From contig NZ_JBIGHW010000003.1 in assembly GCF_043555875.1 (NCBI RefSeq), forward strand, positions 469,239-533,238: a DNA stretch of 64,000 bases. Reading direction: 5' to 3'. Each line of letters starts with the position of its first letter. Positions within the stretch are counted from its first letter, which is position 1. A model generated the notes under the pieces. It ran no database searches, was not told where the DNA came from, and was given only the letters and a program-made list of their open reading frames with translations. The DNA comes from Pelomonas margarita (GTDB lineage Bacteria; Pseudomonadota; Gammaproteobacteria; Burkholderiales; Burkholderiaceae_C). This document shows, piece by piece, positions 7,252 through 16,666 of the stretch. The position numbers and the translations under genes were made by a program.

Positions 7252-9378
7252 ATGAGCCAACCTGCCCGCTCCATTGCCCGACAGGTGTCCATCTCCGGCG
7301 CCGCTGCGGTGGCGATAGTGCTGCTCATCGTCAGCCTGATCGTGGGCGCCATGTTGCGGCGAGCCTTGGACGAGCAGGTCCACGCCTGGGTCGGCGACAA
7401 GGCCGCCTCACTGGTCGATGCAATGGGGGCCATGGACGAGGTGGCCGCCAAGCAGACGCAGCGCAACTTCGGGTCTTTCCGCCAGGAATTCGGCCCCAGT
7501 TTCACGCTCGACGAGTCCACCGGTGACCTGCGCGACTGGGGGCCGAAACTCAACGGCAACTTCACTCAGGTCGACAAGTTCGCGGCGGCCAGCGGCGGGG
7601 TGGCGACGGTGTTCGCCGCCAAGGGTGCCGATTTCGTGCGGATCACGACGTCACTGAAGAACGAGAAGGGCGAGCGCGCGATGGGCACGCTGCTCGACCA
7701 GCAGAGCAAGGCCTACGCGGCCGTCACGGCCGGCAAGCCCTACACGGGCCGCGCGATGCTCTTCGGTCGCGCCTACATGACGCACTACGAGCCCGTAAAG
7801 GACGACGCCGGCAAGCTGGTGGGCATCCTGTTCATCGGCTATGACCTCGGTGCATTCGAAGCGGCAATGGACCGCATGGCCCTCGATGCCCGCTTCTTCG
7901 AGCACGGCGGCACCTACATCGTCAGCATGCCCAAGGACCCCGCCAAGGCGACGCTGGCAAGCCATCCCACGGCCAAGGGCAAGCTGCTGTCGGACCTTGC
8001 CCCGGGTCTGGCGCAGACGCTCGCCGAGCAGAAGGAAAGCGCCGTCATCCTCAAGGATGCGCCCGACGCGCTCGGCAACGGGAAAAGCGACAACTTCGCG
8101 GTGGCGCGCAGGAGCGACAGGACGGGCTACTGGGTGGTCTCCCAGGTGGCGCGCAGCGAAGCCCAGGCGGCGGGCCGCGCCATGCTCTGGTTCTTCTGGG
8201 GCGCGCTGGCCTTCACCGCGTTCGGCCTGGGCCTGGGCCTGCTGTGGCTGATGCGCCGCTGGGTGGCGCAGCCGCTGGCCGTGCTGCAGCGGGCCGTGGG
8301 CGCCATCGCCGATGGCGACCTGAGCCAGCCGGTCTCCAGCACCCGCAACGACGAGATCGGCGTGCTGATCCAGGACGCCGAGCGCATGCGCCAGCGGCTG
8401 GCCGACACCATCGGCACCGTGCGCCACTCGGTCGACAGCATAGGCACGGCCAGCACCGAGATCGCCAGCGGCAACCTGGACCTGAGCCAGCGCACAGAGC
8501 AAACGGCCAGCAACCTGCAGAACGCTGCGTCATCGATGAGCCAGCTCACCGGTACGGTGCGCCAGACGGCCGAGTCGGCCCAGACGGCCAACCAGCTGGT
8601 GCAGTCCGCCGTGTCCGCCGCCACCCGGGGCGGCGAGGTGGTGGGCCAGGTCGTCACGACCATGGACGAGATCAACACGGCCAGCAAGCGCATCGCCGAC
8701 ATCATCGGCACCATCGACGGCATCGCCTTCCAGACCAACATCCTTGCGCTGAACGCGGCCGTCGAGGCTGCCCGCGCGGGTGAACAGGGCCGCGGGTTCG
8801 CCGTGGTCGCCGGCGAAGTTCGCTCGCTGGCCGGCCGCAGCGCCGAGGCGGCCAAGGAGATCAAGACACTGATCGGCAACAGCGTCGAGCGCGTCGAGAA
8901 CGGCAGTCGGCTGGTCGAGGCAGCCGGCACGACCATGGAAGAGATCGTCGCCAGCGTGCAGCGGGTGCAGGACATCATCGGCGAGATCAGCTCCGCCGCC
9001 ACCGAACAGAGCGACGGCATCGCCACCGTCAACACCTCCGTCGTTCAGCTGGACCAGATGACGCAGCAGAACGCGGCCCTGGTGGAAGAGTCGGCCGCCG
9101 CTGCCGAGAGCCTGAAGGAGCAGGCCCAGCGCCTGATCGAGGCCGTGTCAGTATTCCGCGTGAGCGGCCACCAGACCCAGGCACAGGCCCGGCCGGCCAC
9201 CGTGCGGCCCGCACCACCGGCGGTGAAGCCCCCTGCCCCAGCGCCCGCAGCAAGCCGCGCCGCGAAGGCGCCAGCCTCCCGGCCTGCGCCGGCCAAACCG
9301 GCTGCGACGACGCCCGTGCGACCGCCACCTCCCGCCGCAGCGCCCGCGGCCGACAGCGGCGACTGGGAAACCTTCTGA
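7252..9378 (+). CDS. Methyl-accepting chemotaxis protein with Cache sensor and CheR-docking tail
   Basis: This 708-residue transmembrane receptor has a first membrane helix (about 12-37), a large periplasmic Cache-type domain (about 40-305, with FGRAYMTHYEPVKDDAGKLVGILFIGYD), a second helix (about 306-328), HAMP (about 330-385) and a full signalling domain whose hairpin tip is DGIAFQTNILALNAAVEAARAGEQGRGFAVVAGEVR. A Pro/Ala linker follows and the protein ends in DWETF (704-708), matching the NWETF-type pentapeptide that tethers CheR and CheB. The ligand is unknown. It is the last gene of the che operon and is followed by a strong terminator. Confidence 0.95.
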   Translation: MSQPARSIARQVSISGAAAVAIVLLIVSLIVGAMLRRALDEQVHAWVGDKAASLVDAMGAMDEVAAKQTQRNFGSFRQEFGPSFTLDESTGDLRDWGPKLNGNFTQVDKFAAASGGVATVFAAKGADFVRITTSLKNEKGERAMGTLLDQQSKAYAAVTAGKPYTGRAMLFGRAYMTHYEPVKDDAGKLVGILFIGYDLGAFEAAMDRMALDARFFEHGGTYIVSMPKDPAKATLASHPTAKGKLLSDLAPGLAQTLAEQKESAVILKDAPDALGNGKSDNFAVARRSDRTGYWVVSQVARSEAQAAGRAMLWFFWGALAFTAFGLGLGLLWLMRRWVAQPLAVLQRAVGAIADGDLSQPVSSTRNDEIGVLIQDAERMRQRLADTIGTVRHSVDSIGTASTEIASGNLDLSQRTEQTASNLQNAASSMSQLTGTVRQTAESAQTANQLVQSAVSAATRGGEVVGQVVTTMDEINTASKRIADIIGTIDGIAFQTNILALNAAVEAARAGEQGRGFAVVAGEVRSLAGRSAEAAKEIKTLIGNSVERVENGSRLVEAAGTTMEEIVASVQRVQDIIGEISSAATEQSDGIATVNTSVVQLDQMTQQNAALVEESAAAAESLKEQAQRLIEAVSVFRVSGHQTQAQARPATVRPAPPAVKPPAPAPAASRAAKAPASRPAPAKPAATTPVRPPPPAAAPAADSGDWETF

Positions 9379-9391
9379 TCCCACCAACGAC

Positions 9392-9414
9392 AAGGCCCGC
9401 CATGAGCGGGCCTT
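9392..9414. terminator. Bidirectional intrinsic terminator between mcp and alaS
   Basis: A perfect 9-bp stem AAGGCCCGC/GCGGGCCTT with loop CATGA is followed on the plus strand by GTTCTT. It lies 13 bases after the chemoreceptor stop and 39 before the end of the convergent alaS, so it probably serves both. Confidence 0.8.
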
Positions 9415-9453
9415 GTTCTTGGCAGCAGTGCCCGCCGGGAGGCGGGCTGCGCG

Positions 9454-12078
9454 TCAGACGCGCTCAGACACCCAGGCCACCACGCTTTGCAGCGCCGCCG
9501 GCACACCGGCCGGCAACGTGCCGCCGGCCATGGCCAGGTCGGGCTTGCCACCGCCCTTGCCGCCCACCTGCTGAGCAACGAAGTTCACCAGCTCGCCGGC
9601 CTTGACCTTGCCCGTGCTGTCGGCCGTCACGCCGGCCGCGATCTGCACCTTGTCGCCGTCCACGGCGGCCAGCACGATGGCGGCCGTCTTGAGCTTGTCC
9701 TTGAGCTTGTCCATGGTCTCGCGCAGCGTCTTGGCGTCGGCGCCTTCGAGCCTGGCGGCCAGCACCTTGAGACCCTTCACGTCCACGGCCTGAGCCAGCA
9801 GCTCGTCGCCCTGGGCGGAGGCCAGCTTGCTCTTGGCGGCCGTCAGTTCCTTCTCCAGCTGGCGCACCTGCTCCAGCACGGCGTGCAGACGCTGGCCCAG
9901 CTCGTGCGGCGTGGTCTTGAGCGTCATCGCGGCGCCCTGCACCGTGGTCTCGAGCATCTGCAGATAGGTCAGCGCGTTGTCGCCGGTGACGGCCTCGACG
10001 CGGCGGATGCCGGCCGCGACGCCCGACTCGGCCACGATCTTGAACAGGCCGATGTCGCCTGTCGCCTTCACGTGCGTGCCGCCGCAGAGTTCCTTGGAGC
10101 TGCCGATGCTCAGCACGCGCACGGTCTCGCCGTACTTCTCGCCGAACAGCATCATCGCGCCGGACTTCTGCGCATCCTCCAGGGCCATGACCTGGGCGGA
10201 CGCGCCCGCGTTGGCGAGGATCTCGGCGTTGACGAGGGCCTCGACTTCGCGGATCTCCTCGGCCGTCATGGGTGCGTTGTGCGCAAAGTCGAAGCGAGTG
10301 CGCTCCGCCGTCACCAGCGAGCCCTTTTGCTGCACGTGGGCGCCCAGCACCTCGCGCAGCGCCTTGTGCATCAGGTGGGTGGCGCTGTGGTTGCGCACGG
10401 TCTTGATGCGGCGCTCGGCGTCGACGCGGGCGGTGAAGACATCACCGACCTTGACCGAGCCTTCGACGACCTGGCCGTGGTGGCCGAACACGTCGGCCTG
10501 GATCTTCAGCGTATCGGCCACGACGACGCGCGTCGTGCCGTTGCGCAGGTCGCCGGCGTCACCTGCCTGGCCGCCGCTCTCGGCGTAGAAGGGGGTGTGG
10601 TCGAGCACGATGACGGCATCGTCACCGGCGTGGGCCGCGTCGACAGGGGCGCCATCGATGTAGATGGCCGTGACCTTGCTCGTCTCGCAGACCAAGTGCT
10701 CGTAGCCATGGAACTGGGTAGCCGCACCGCTGTAGGCCAGGCCTTGCGCCATCTTGAACTTGCCCGCCGCGCGGGCGCGGTTCTTCTGCTCTTCCAGCAG
10801 CTCATGGAAGCGCCCCTCGTCCACCGTCACGCCGCGCTCGCGGCAGACGTCGGCGGTCAGGTCGACCGGGAAGCCGTAGGTGTCGTGCAGCTTGAAGGCG
10901 GTATCGCCGTCCACGTTGCCGCCCTGGGCCAGCGCGCCTTCCAGGATCTCCATGCCGGTGGCGATGGTCTGGAAGAAGCGCTCCTCTTCCTGCTTCAGCA
11001 CGTCGGTGACGCGCTTCTCGGACTGGCGCAGCTCGGGATAGGCATCACCCATCTCGGCGGCCAGCGCGGCCACCAGCTTGTGGAAGAAGGGCGTGCGCGC
11101 GCCCAACTTGTAGCCGTGGCGGATGGCGCGGCGAGCGATGCGGCGCAGCACGTAGCCGCGGCCGGCATTGCCGGGGATGACGCCGTCCACCACCGTGAAC
11201 GAGCAGGCACGGATGTGGTCGGCAATGACCTTCAGCGACGGGCTGGCGGCATCGCAGTCACCGCCGCCGGCGGCGTCCACCGCCGACTTGGCGGCCGCCA
11301 GCAGATGGGCGAAGGTGTCGATCTCGTAGTTGCTGTGCACGTGCTGCAGCACGGCAGCCAGGCGCTCCAGGCCCATGCCGGTGTCCACCGACGGCTTCGG
11401 AAGGCGGTGCATGACACCGTCTTCCGTTCGGTTGAACTGCATGAAGACGTTGTTCCAGATCTCGATGTAGCGGTCGCCGTCCTGCTCAGCCGAGCCCGGG
11501 GGGCCGCCGGCCACGTCGGGGCCGTGGTCGTAGAAGATCTCGGTGCATGGGCCGCAGGGGCCCGTGTCGCCCATCATCCAGAAGTTGTCGGACATGTAGC
11601 GCGCGCCCTTGTTGTCGCCGATGCGCACGATGCGCTCCGCGGGCACACCCACCGTCTTGTTCCAGATCTCGTAGGCCTCGTCGTCTTCCTCGTAGACGGT
11701 GACCCACAGCTTCTCGGCTGGCAGCTTGAAGTGGACGGTCAGCAGCTCCCACGCGTAGGAGATGGCGTCCTTCTTGAAGTAGTCGCCAAAGCTGAAGTTG
11801 CCCAGCATCTCGAAGAAGGTGTGATGGCGCGCCGTGTAGCCGACGTTGTCCAGGTCGTTGTGCTTGCCGCCGGCACGGATGCACTTCTGGCTGGTGGTGG
11901 CACGGGTGTAGGCGCGCTTGTCAAAGCCCAGGAACACGTCCTTGAACTGATTCATGCCCGCGTTGGTGAACAGCAGCGTCGGGTCGTCACCAGGCACCAC
12001 GGGGCTGGAGGCGACGATCTGGTGGCCTTTCGACTCGAAGAACTTCAGAAAGGTCTGGCGGATCTCGGCGGCTTTCAT
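9454..12078 (-). CDS. alaS: Alanyl-tRNA synthetase
   Basis: The 874-residue enzyme has the normal length for the family. The class II aminoacylation core starts at the N terminus (MKAAEIRQTFLKFFESKGHQIVASSPVVPGDDPTLLFTNAGMNQFKDVF). The editing domain carries the zinc/editing signatures HSATHLMHKALREVLG (HxxxH) and CGGTHVKATGDIG (CxxxH). A C-terminal coiled region (LEQVRQLEKELTAAKSKLAS) and the C-Ala domain (GGKGGGKPDLAMAGG) complete it. It charges tRNA-Ala and clears mischarged Ser/Gly. A 107-base divergent gap separates it from the gabD-like gene. Confidence 0.98.
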   Translation of the reverse strand: MKAAEIRQTFLKFFESKGHQIVASSPVVPGDDPTLLFTNAGMNQFKDVFLGFDKRAYTRATTSQKCIRAGGKHNDLDNVGYTARHHTFFEMLGNFSFGDYFKKDAISYAWELLTVHFKLPAEKLWVTVYEEDDEAYEIWNKTVGVPAERIVRIGDNKGARYMSDNFWMMGDTGPCGPCTEIFYDHGPDVAGGPPGSAEQDGDRYIEIWNNVFMQFNRTEDGVMHRLPKPSVDTGMGLERLAAVLQHVHSNYEIDTFAHLLAAAKSAVDAAGGGDCDAASPSLKVIADHIRACSFTVVDGVIPGNAGRGYVLRRIARRAIRHGYKLGARTPFFHKLVAALAAEMGDAYPELRQSEKRVTDVLKQEEERFFQTIATGMEILEGALAQGGNVDGDTAFKLHDTYGFPVDLTADVCRERGVTVDEGRFHELLEEQKNRARAAGKFKMAQGLAYSGAATQFHGYEHLVCETSKVTAIYIDGAPVDAAHAGDDAVIVLDHTPFYAESGGQAGDAGDLRNGTTRVVVADTLKIQADVFGHHGQVVEGSVKVGDVFTARVDAERRIKTVRNHSATHLMHKALREVLGAHVQQKGSLVTAERTRFDFAHNAPMTAEEIREVEALVNAEILANAGASAQVMALEDAQKSGAMMLFGEKYGETVRVLSIGSSKELCGGTHVKATGDIGLFKIVAESGVAAGIRRVEAVTGDNALTYLQMLETTVQGAAMTLKTTPHELGQRLHAVLEQVRQLEKELTAAKSKLASAQGDELLAQAVDVKGLKVLAARLEGADAKTLRETMDKLKDKLKTAAIVLAAVDGDKVQIAAGVTADSTGKVKAGELVNFVAQQVGGKGGGKPDLAMAGGTLPAGVPAALQSVVAWVSERV

Positions 12079-12185
12079 TCAGCGGCTTCCTGTGGAAATG
12101 GGCGGTGACAAAGAGGACTGATTGTAGAGAGGGGGCCTCGCCCGCCACGGTTAGAGTGGTTGCCAAATCGACTGGAGAAGCCCCG

Positions 12186-13670
12186 ATGGACGCGAATTCC
12201 CCGCTGGACGCGCTGGAGAACCCCGGCCTGCTGCGCACGCAAGCCTTGATCAATGGCGAATGGGTGGGTGCTGCCGCCACCTTCGCCGTGACCGACCCGG
12301 CCACCGGCCGCGAGCTCGCCCAGGTGCCCAACCTGGGCCGCACCGAGGTGGAGACGGCCATCGCCGCCGCCGCCAATGCGCTGGCCGCCTGGCGCGCCAA
12401 GCCCGCCCGCGAGCGCGCCGCGGTGCTTGTGCGCTGGCAGCAGCTGCTGGTCAAGCACGCCGACGACCTGGCCCGGCTGATGACGGCCGAGCAAGGCAAG
12501 CCGCTGGCCGAGGCGCGTGGCGAGGTGGTCTACGGCGCCAGCTTCCTGGACTGGTTCGCGGAAGAAGCCAAGCGCGTCTACGGCGAGACCATCCCCACCA
12601 CCGACCCCACCAAGCGCTACCTCGTCATCAAGCAGGCCGTGGGCGTCTGCGCGGCCATCACCCCGTGGAACTTCCCGCTGGCGATGATCACGCGCAAGGT
12701 CGCGCCGGCGCTGGCGGCGGGCTGCACGGTCATCATCAAGCCTGCCGAGGCCACGCCGCTGACGGCGCTGGCCGCCGCCGAGCTGGCGCAGCGCGCCGGC
12801 ATGCCGGCCGGCGTGCTGAACGTGCTGACGGCGGACGCGCAGCAGTCCATCGAGATCGGCAAGCTGCTGTGCGCGAGCGACGTGGTGCGCCACCTGTCCT
12901 TTACGGGCAGCACCGAGGTGGGCCGCCTCCTGATGGCGCAGTGCGCCCCGACCATCAAGAAACTCAGCCTGGAGCTGGGCGGCAACGCACCCTTCATCGT
13001 CTTCGACGACGCTGACCTGGACTCGGCCGTGGAAGGCGCCATCGCCAGCAAGTACCGCAACGCCGGCCAGACCTGCGTCTGTGTCAACCGCCTGTACGTG
13101 CAGGCCAGCGTCTACGACGCCTTCCTGGAGAAGTTCGCCGCGCGTGTGGCGCAGCTCAAGACCGGCAACGGCTTTGAAGCCGGCGTCCATGTCGGGCCGC
13201 TCATCGACGAGGCCGCGCTGCAGAAGGTCGAGACGCATGTCGCCGACGCCATCGCGCTGGGCGCCAAGGTGCTGGCCGGCGGCAAACGGATAGAAGCGGC
13301 GGCCGGCAGCTTCTTCGAGCCCACGCTGCTGGCCGACGCCACGCCGCAGATGCTGTGCTCGCGCGAGGAGACCTTCGGCCCGGTCGCGCCAGTGTTCAAG
13401 TTCCAGACCGAGGCGGACGCCATCGCGCTGGCCAACGCCACCGAGTTCGGCCTCGCCAGCTACTTCTACAGCCGCGACATCGGCCGCATCTTCCGCGTCA
13501 GCGAGGCGCTGGAGTACGGCATGGTGGGCGTCAACACCGGGCTGATCTCGACGGCCGAGGTTCCCTTCGGCGGCGTGAAGCAATCGGGCCTGGGCCGCGA
13601 GGGCGCGCGCCAGGGGCTGGAGGACTATGTCGAGGTGAAGTACATCTGCCTGGGCGACCTGCACCGCTGA
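12186..13670 (+). CDS. gabD: NAD(P)-dependent succinate-semialdehyde dehydrogenase family protein
   Basis: The product is a 494-residue aldehyde dehydrogenase. The start at 12186 has GGAGAAG seven bases upstream; an in-frame ATG at 12105 lies inside the divergent promoter gap and is unlikely. Family motifs are PWNFPLAMITRKVAPALAAGC, FTGSTEVGR, the general-base Glu in LELGGNAPF and the catalytic Cys in GQTCVC. Overall similarity is closest to GabD-type SSADH, which turns succinate semialdehyde into succinate in GABA use, but no gabT is nearby, so substrate is inferred. An A-tract hairpin follows the stop. Confidence 0.85.
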   Translation: MDANSPLDALENPGLLRTQALINGEWVGAAATFAVTDPATGRELAQVPNLGRTEVETAIAAAANALAAWRAKPARERAAVLVRWQQLLVKHADDLARLMTAEQGKPLAEARGEVVYGASFLDWFAEEAKRVYGETIPTTDPTKRYLVIKQAVGVCAAITPWNFPLAMITRKVAPALAAGCTVIIKPAEATPLTALAAAELAQRAGMPAGVLNVLTADAQQSIEIGKLLCASDVVRHLSFTGSTEVGRLLMAQCAPTIKKLSLELGGNAPFIVFDDADLDSAVEGAIASKYRNAGQTCVCVNRLYVQASVYDAFLEKFAARVAQLKTGNGFEAGVHVGPLIDEAALQKVETHVADAIALGAKVLAGGKRIEAAAGSFFEPTLLADATPQMLCSREETFGPVAPVFKFQTEADAIALANATEFGLASYFYSRDIGRIFRVSEALEYGMVGVNTGLISTAEVPFGGVKQSGLGREGARQGLEDYVEVKYICLGDLHR

Positions 13671-13685
13671 CGCGCAGGCAAAAAA

Positions 13686-13719
13686 AACCGCGCGGCAGCT
13701 TGTGGCTGCACGCGCGGTT
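13686..13719 (-). terminator. Intrinsic terminator of the TonB-dependent receptor gene
   Basis: The stem AACCGCGCG(GCAGC)/(GCTGC)A CGCGCGGTT encloses the loop TTGTG. On the minus strand it is followed by an unbroken run of seven T (13681-13687 read in reverse), typical of an intrinsic terminator for the receptor gene ending at 13772. The plus-strand dehydrogenase ends just 16 bases before, so it may use the same hairpin. Confidence 0.85.
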
Positions 13720-13771
13720 GCCGAAACGGCTGACCGGGCAGGGTGCGCCCGGCAGCCTTGGTGCTTACGGC

Positions 13772-16258
13772 TTACTCGAGGTCGACGCTGAAGGTCAGCG
13801 AGGTCAGACGCGGGGAGCCCAGGTAGTAGAACTGGGTGGACGGGTTGTAGTTCGCGTTCGAACCCTTCAGCGTCGTGGCGGCCGCATTGGTCAAGATGGA
13901 CGACGGGCTGAGGTACTTCTTGTTGCCCAGGTTGGACACGTTCAGGCGCAGCTGCGGGTTCTTCAGCATGCCCCAGCTGCCGAACTTGTAGCCAGCGTCC
14001 AGGTCCAGCGTCGTGTAGGCGGGCGCCTTTTCCTGGTTCATCAGGTCGACGTACTGGCCGCCGGTGAACTTGCCCTTCAGGCGGGCGTAGACCGGGCCTT
14101 GCTCGTACTGCAGCGACAGGGCGGCCATCTCTTCAGGCGTACGGCCGAACTGCTTGCCAGCGATCGGCAGGAAGCCGGTGGTCGTGACCTTCAGGTCTTC
14201 CTTGATGCGGCTCTTCTGGACCGTCACCGAGCCATAGGCCGAGAAGCCGTTGAAGACGCCGCTGCCGATCTCGAGCTCGAGACCACGGTTCTTCGTGCCG
14301 CCCGCGTTCACGTAGGTGCTGATCTGCGTGTTCGGGTCCGTGGCCTGAACCTGGCGGTCCTTGAAGTCGGAGCTGAACACCGTGGCCGAGATCGTCACGT
14401 CACGCGACTGGAAGCGCCAGCCGGCGTCAACCATGATCGAGGTTTCCGACTTGATGTCCACGATGGGCGTGGCGGCCGCGTTGGCGACGGTCGTGTTCGC
14501 ATTGGCCACGAAACCGACGTAGTTGCCGAAGTAGGCGAAGTTCGGCGGCGCACGGAAGTTCTTGGACACGTTCATGAAGACGTGCTGCTTCGTGTCCAGG
14601 TTGAAGCGGGCGCCGAGCTGCGGCAGCACTTCGCGGAAGGTGCGCTTGATGTTGTAGTCGCGGTACTGACGCGCGCCGGACACCAGGGCGCCCGTGGTCG
14701 GGTTCACCGTGTACGACAGGTTGCCGCTCTCGTTGCGGATGTTGGTCACATCACGCGTCACGCTCGGCAGCTTCAGGCCGAAGTTGATGAAAGCGCGGTC
14801 GTTCAGCAGCGTGACCTGGTCGTTCAGGTAGACCTGCGTCACCGTGCTGATCGTCTTCGTGTTGCGGCCTTCATAGCAGCTGCCGTCGACGCGCTTGATG
14901 CAACCGTCCTGCAGCCAGATGTCCAGCGGCACGCCATCGCTGCCGATGCGCACGGCCGGCTGGGTCTGGATGTGCGAGGCGCGCTCGAACCACAGGCCTG
15001 CCTTCAGATAGTGGTTGCCCATGGTGGTGCTGAGTTCAGCAGTCACGCCGGGACGGTTGGTCTTGGTCACGCTGGCGCGGCCCACGGCCACCTTGTCCAG
15101 CTTGTCGCCGTCGCCGTTGATGTCGACAGCACCGCCGAGCAGGCTGCTGCCGCTGCTGCCGCTGACTGCGGCCACGCCCGTCTCGTCCAGGATCATCTGG
15201 GACCAGCCGCCATTGCCGAAGCCGTACCACATGTAAGGCTGCACCTTCAGGTAGGTGTCCTTGGCCACCTTGAAGGAACCCGACACCGACGCGATCACGT
15301 TCTTGAACGGGTTCAGCGCCATGCCGTAGTACAGCGGCGACTGGGCCACGTCCGTCTGCGCCGTGCCGCCGGCCGGCGTCTTCAGCGGCGTGAAGGTGGC
15401 GGCGTAGTCAAAGCCATAACCGTTGGCGGCCAGCTGCGCCTTGCTGACGCTCCAGATGTTCTGGTTGACCATGCGGTTGTAGAGGATGGAACCCAGGATG
15501 CGGTTGTCCTCGTTCAGGTCCAGCGAGAAGCCGGCGTCGATGTGGTCCTTCTTGGCCTTGCCCACGCCCTTCCACTTGTCGACCTCGGCGTGCGAGTAGC
15601 TCAGGAACACCTTGGCCTTGTTGTCCAGGAAACGGCCCGAGTCCAGACGGACGAAGGTGCGCTTCAGGTTCAGGCCGCCGAGGGTCTGCGTGAAGCGGGC
15701 GCGACGCTTGTCGGTCGGGTCGCAGGTGATCATGCTGACCGCGCCGCCGGTGGCGCCGCTGTTGGGCGACTCCAGCTCCGGGGAACCCTGGGCCACCGAG
15801 GCGGTGCAGACGTTCTCCTTGTCGATCATTTCCTGGGCGTAGAAGGCATAGCCGCCCGAGTCGTTGACCGGCACGCCGTTCACCGTGAAGCCGATCTGGT
15901 CGGAGCCGAAGCCGCGGATGCTCACGTCACCGCCGAACAGGCCGGTCGCGTCGTAGTTGTAGGTGTTGACGCCAGGCAGCTGGGCAATGCTCTGCAGCAC
16001 ATTGCCGGTGCCCAGTTCCTTTTCCATGGCGGCCTGGGTGATCGTGCTGCGACCCTTGACGGAGTCGTCATTCAGCATCATGCCGGTGCCGAGCTTGGCG
16101 CTCGAACCGACGACCGAGATCGTGCCCAGACGAACCGTGTCGTCCTTGACGCGCGGGGCAGCTTCTTCCTTAGCTGCTTCCTGCGCATACACGGTGCCGG
16201 TGGCCAGCAAGGAAACGGCCAGGGCCGTGGCCGTCTTGCAGAAAAGTCCGCTCTTCAT
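13772..16258 (-). CDS. TonB-dependent outer-membrane receptor
   Basis: The 828-residue protein starts at 16258, where TCAGGAGTGATAGGA provides a good ribosome site. A signal peptide ends near VYAQEAA. A TonB-box-like segment (DTVRLGTISVVGS) and a plug domain follow (MEKELGTGNVLQSIAQLPGVNTYNYDATGLFGGDVSIRGFGSDQIGFTVNGVPVND, with the IRG motif), then a 22-strand-type barrel ending in an aromatic-containing strand (LTSLTFSVDLE). It imports a large or scarce nutrient using TonB energy. The ligand is not evident. The divergent neighbour is a secreted 5'-nucleotidase, which hints at a phosphorylated or nucleotide-related substrate; this is inference only. Confidence 0.93.
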   Translation of the reverse strand: MKSGLFCKTATALAVSLLATGTVYAQEAAKEEAAPRVKDDTVRLGTISVVGSSAKLGTGMMLNDDSVKGRSTITQAAMEKELGTGNVLQSIAQLPGVNTYNYDATGLFGGDVSIRGFGSDQIGFTVNGVPVNDSGGYAFYAQEMIDKENVCTASVAQGSPELESPNSGATGGAVSMITCDPTDKRRARFTQTLGGLNLKRTFVRLDSGRFLDNKAKVFLSYSHAEVDKWKGVGKAKKDHIDAGFSLDLNEDNRILGSILYNRMVNQNIWSVSKAQLAANGYGFDYAATFTPLKTPAGGTAQTDVAQSPLYYGMALNPFKNVIASVSGSFKVAKDTYLKVQPYMWYGFGNGGWSQMILDETGVAAVSGSSGSSLLGGAVDINGDGDKLDKVAVGRASVTKTNRPGVTAELSTTMGNHYLKAGLWFERASHIQTQPAVRIGSDGVPLDIWLQDGCIKRVDGSCYEGRNTKTISTVTQVYLNDQVTLLNDRAFINFGLKLPSVTRDVTNIRNESGNLSYTVNPTTGALVSGARQYRDYNIKRTFREVLPQLGARFNLDTKQHVFMNVSKNFRAPPNFAYFGNYVGFVANANTTVANAAATPIVDIKSETSIMVDAGWRFQSRDVTISATVFSSDFKDRQVQATDPNTQISTYVNAGGTKNRGLELEIGSGVFNGFSAYGSVTVQKSRIKEDLKVTTTGFLPIAGKQFGRTPEEMAALSLQYEQGPVYARLKGKFTGGQYVDLMNQEKAPAYTTLDLDAGYKFGSWGMLKNPQLRLNVSNLGNKKYLSPSSILTNAAATTLKGSNANYNPSTQFYYLGSPRLTSLTFSVDLE

Positions 16259-16666
16259 TCCTATCACTCCTGATGTGCGCGGCAGGCCGCGCGGGGCTTT
16301 GCAGATTCGGTGGGCGATCCGGCGCATGCGCGTCGTCTTGCTCCAGACGCGGAATTGTCATGACTTTCTGTGACAGAACTTTACGGGTAAGTCAGAAGTG
16401 GCCGTTTTTAGAGCCGCCTCCCCGCAGACGAGCACCAGGGCAGTGCACCGGACAGCCTGAACAGGCCACGGCGTCGACGCTTCTTCCGCCGGGATTCCCC
16501 AGGGAAGCGGCTGCCTTCCGACGGCTTCGGGGCACCAGATTGGGCGCGCTAGCCCCCAAAGGCAGCGTGCAAAGGAAGGGGTGGGCACTGTCGTGAAACC
16601 GCGACAAACACCCGCAACAGTCGCGCTCCTAAGATCGGCGCCCTCCTCAGAACCTGGCTCCCACCC
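16259..16666. other. Divergent intergenic region between receptor and 5'-nucleotidase genes
   Basis: This 408-base non-coding gap must hold the promoters of both flanking genes. The only structured motif seen is an imperfect operator-like palindrome TGTCA-N10-TGACA at 16356-16375, about 100 bases before the receptor start. Many open frames cross it, but none has a credible start or protein-like composition. Confidence 0.6.
16356..16375. promoter_or_regulatory. Operator-like inverted repeat TGTCA-N10-TGACA
   Basis: This perfect 5-bp inverted repeat lies in the AT-richest part of the divergent gap. It resembles PhoB-type TGTCA half-sites, but the half-sites are inverted rather than tandem with 11-bp period, so a PhoB box cannot be claimed. 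Confidence 0.3.

Noticed and set aside
9487..12108. Very long plus-strand open frame opposite alaS, and similar antisense frames at 13355-16273, 18174-21035, 35834-37459 and 57962-60427
   Set aside because: They are shadows of conserved genes on the other strand, rich in His/Arg/Gly/Ala as expected for GC-rich antisense frames, and show no domain.
16351..16380. PhoB box before the TonB receptor
   Set aside because: TGTCA half-sites are inverted with a 10-base spacer instead of tandem repeats with an 11-base period, so only an operator-like palindrome is reported.
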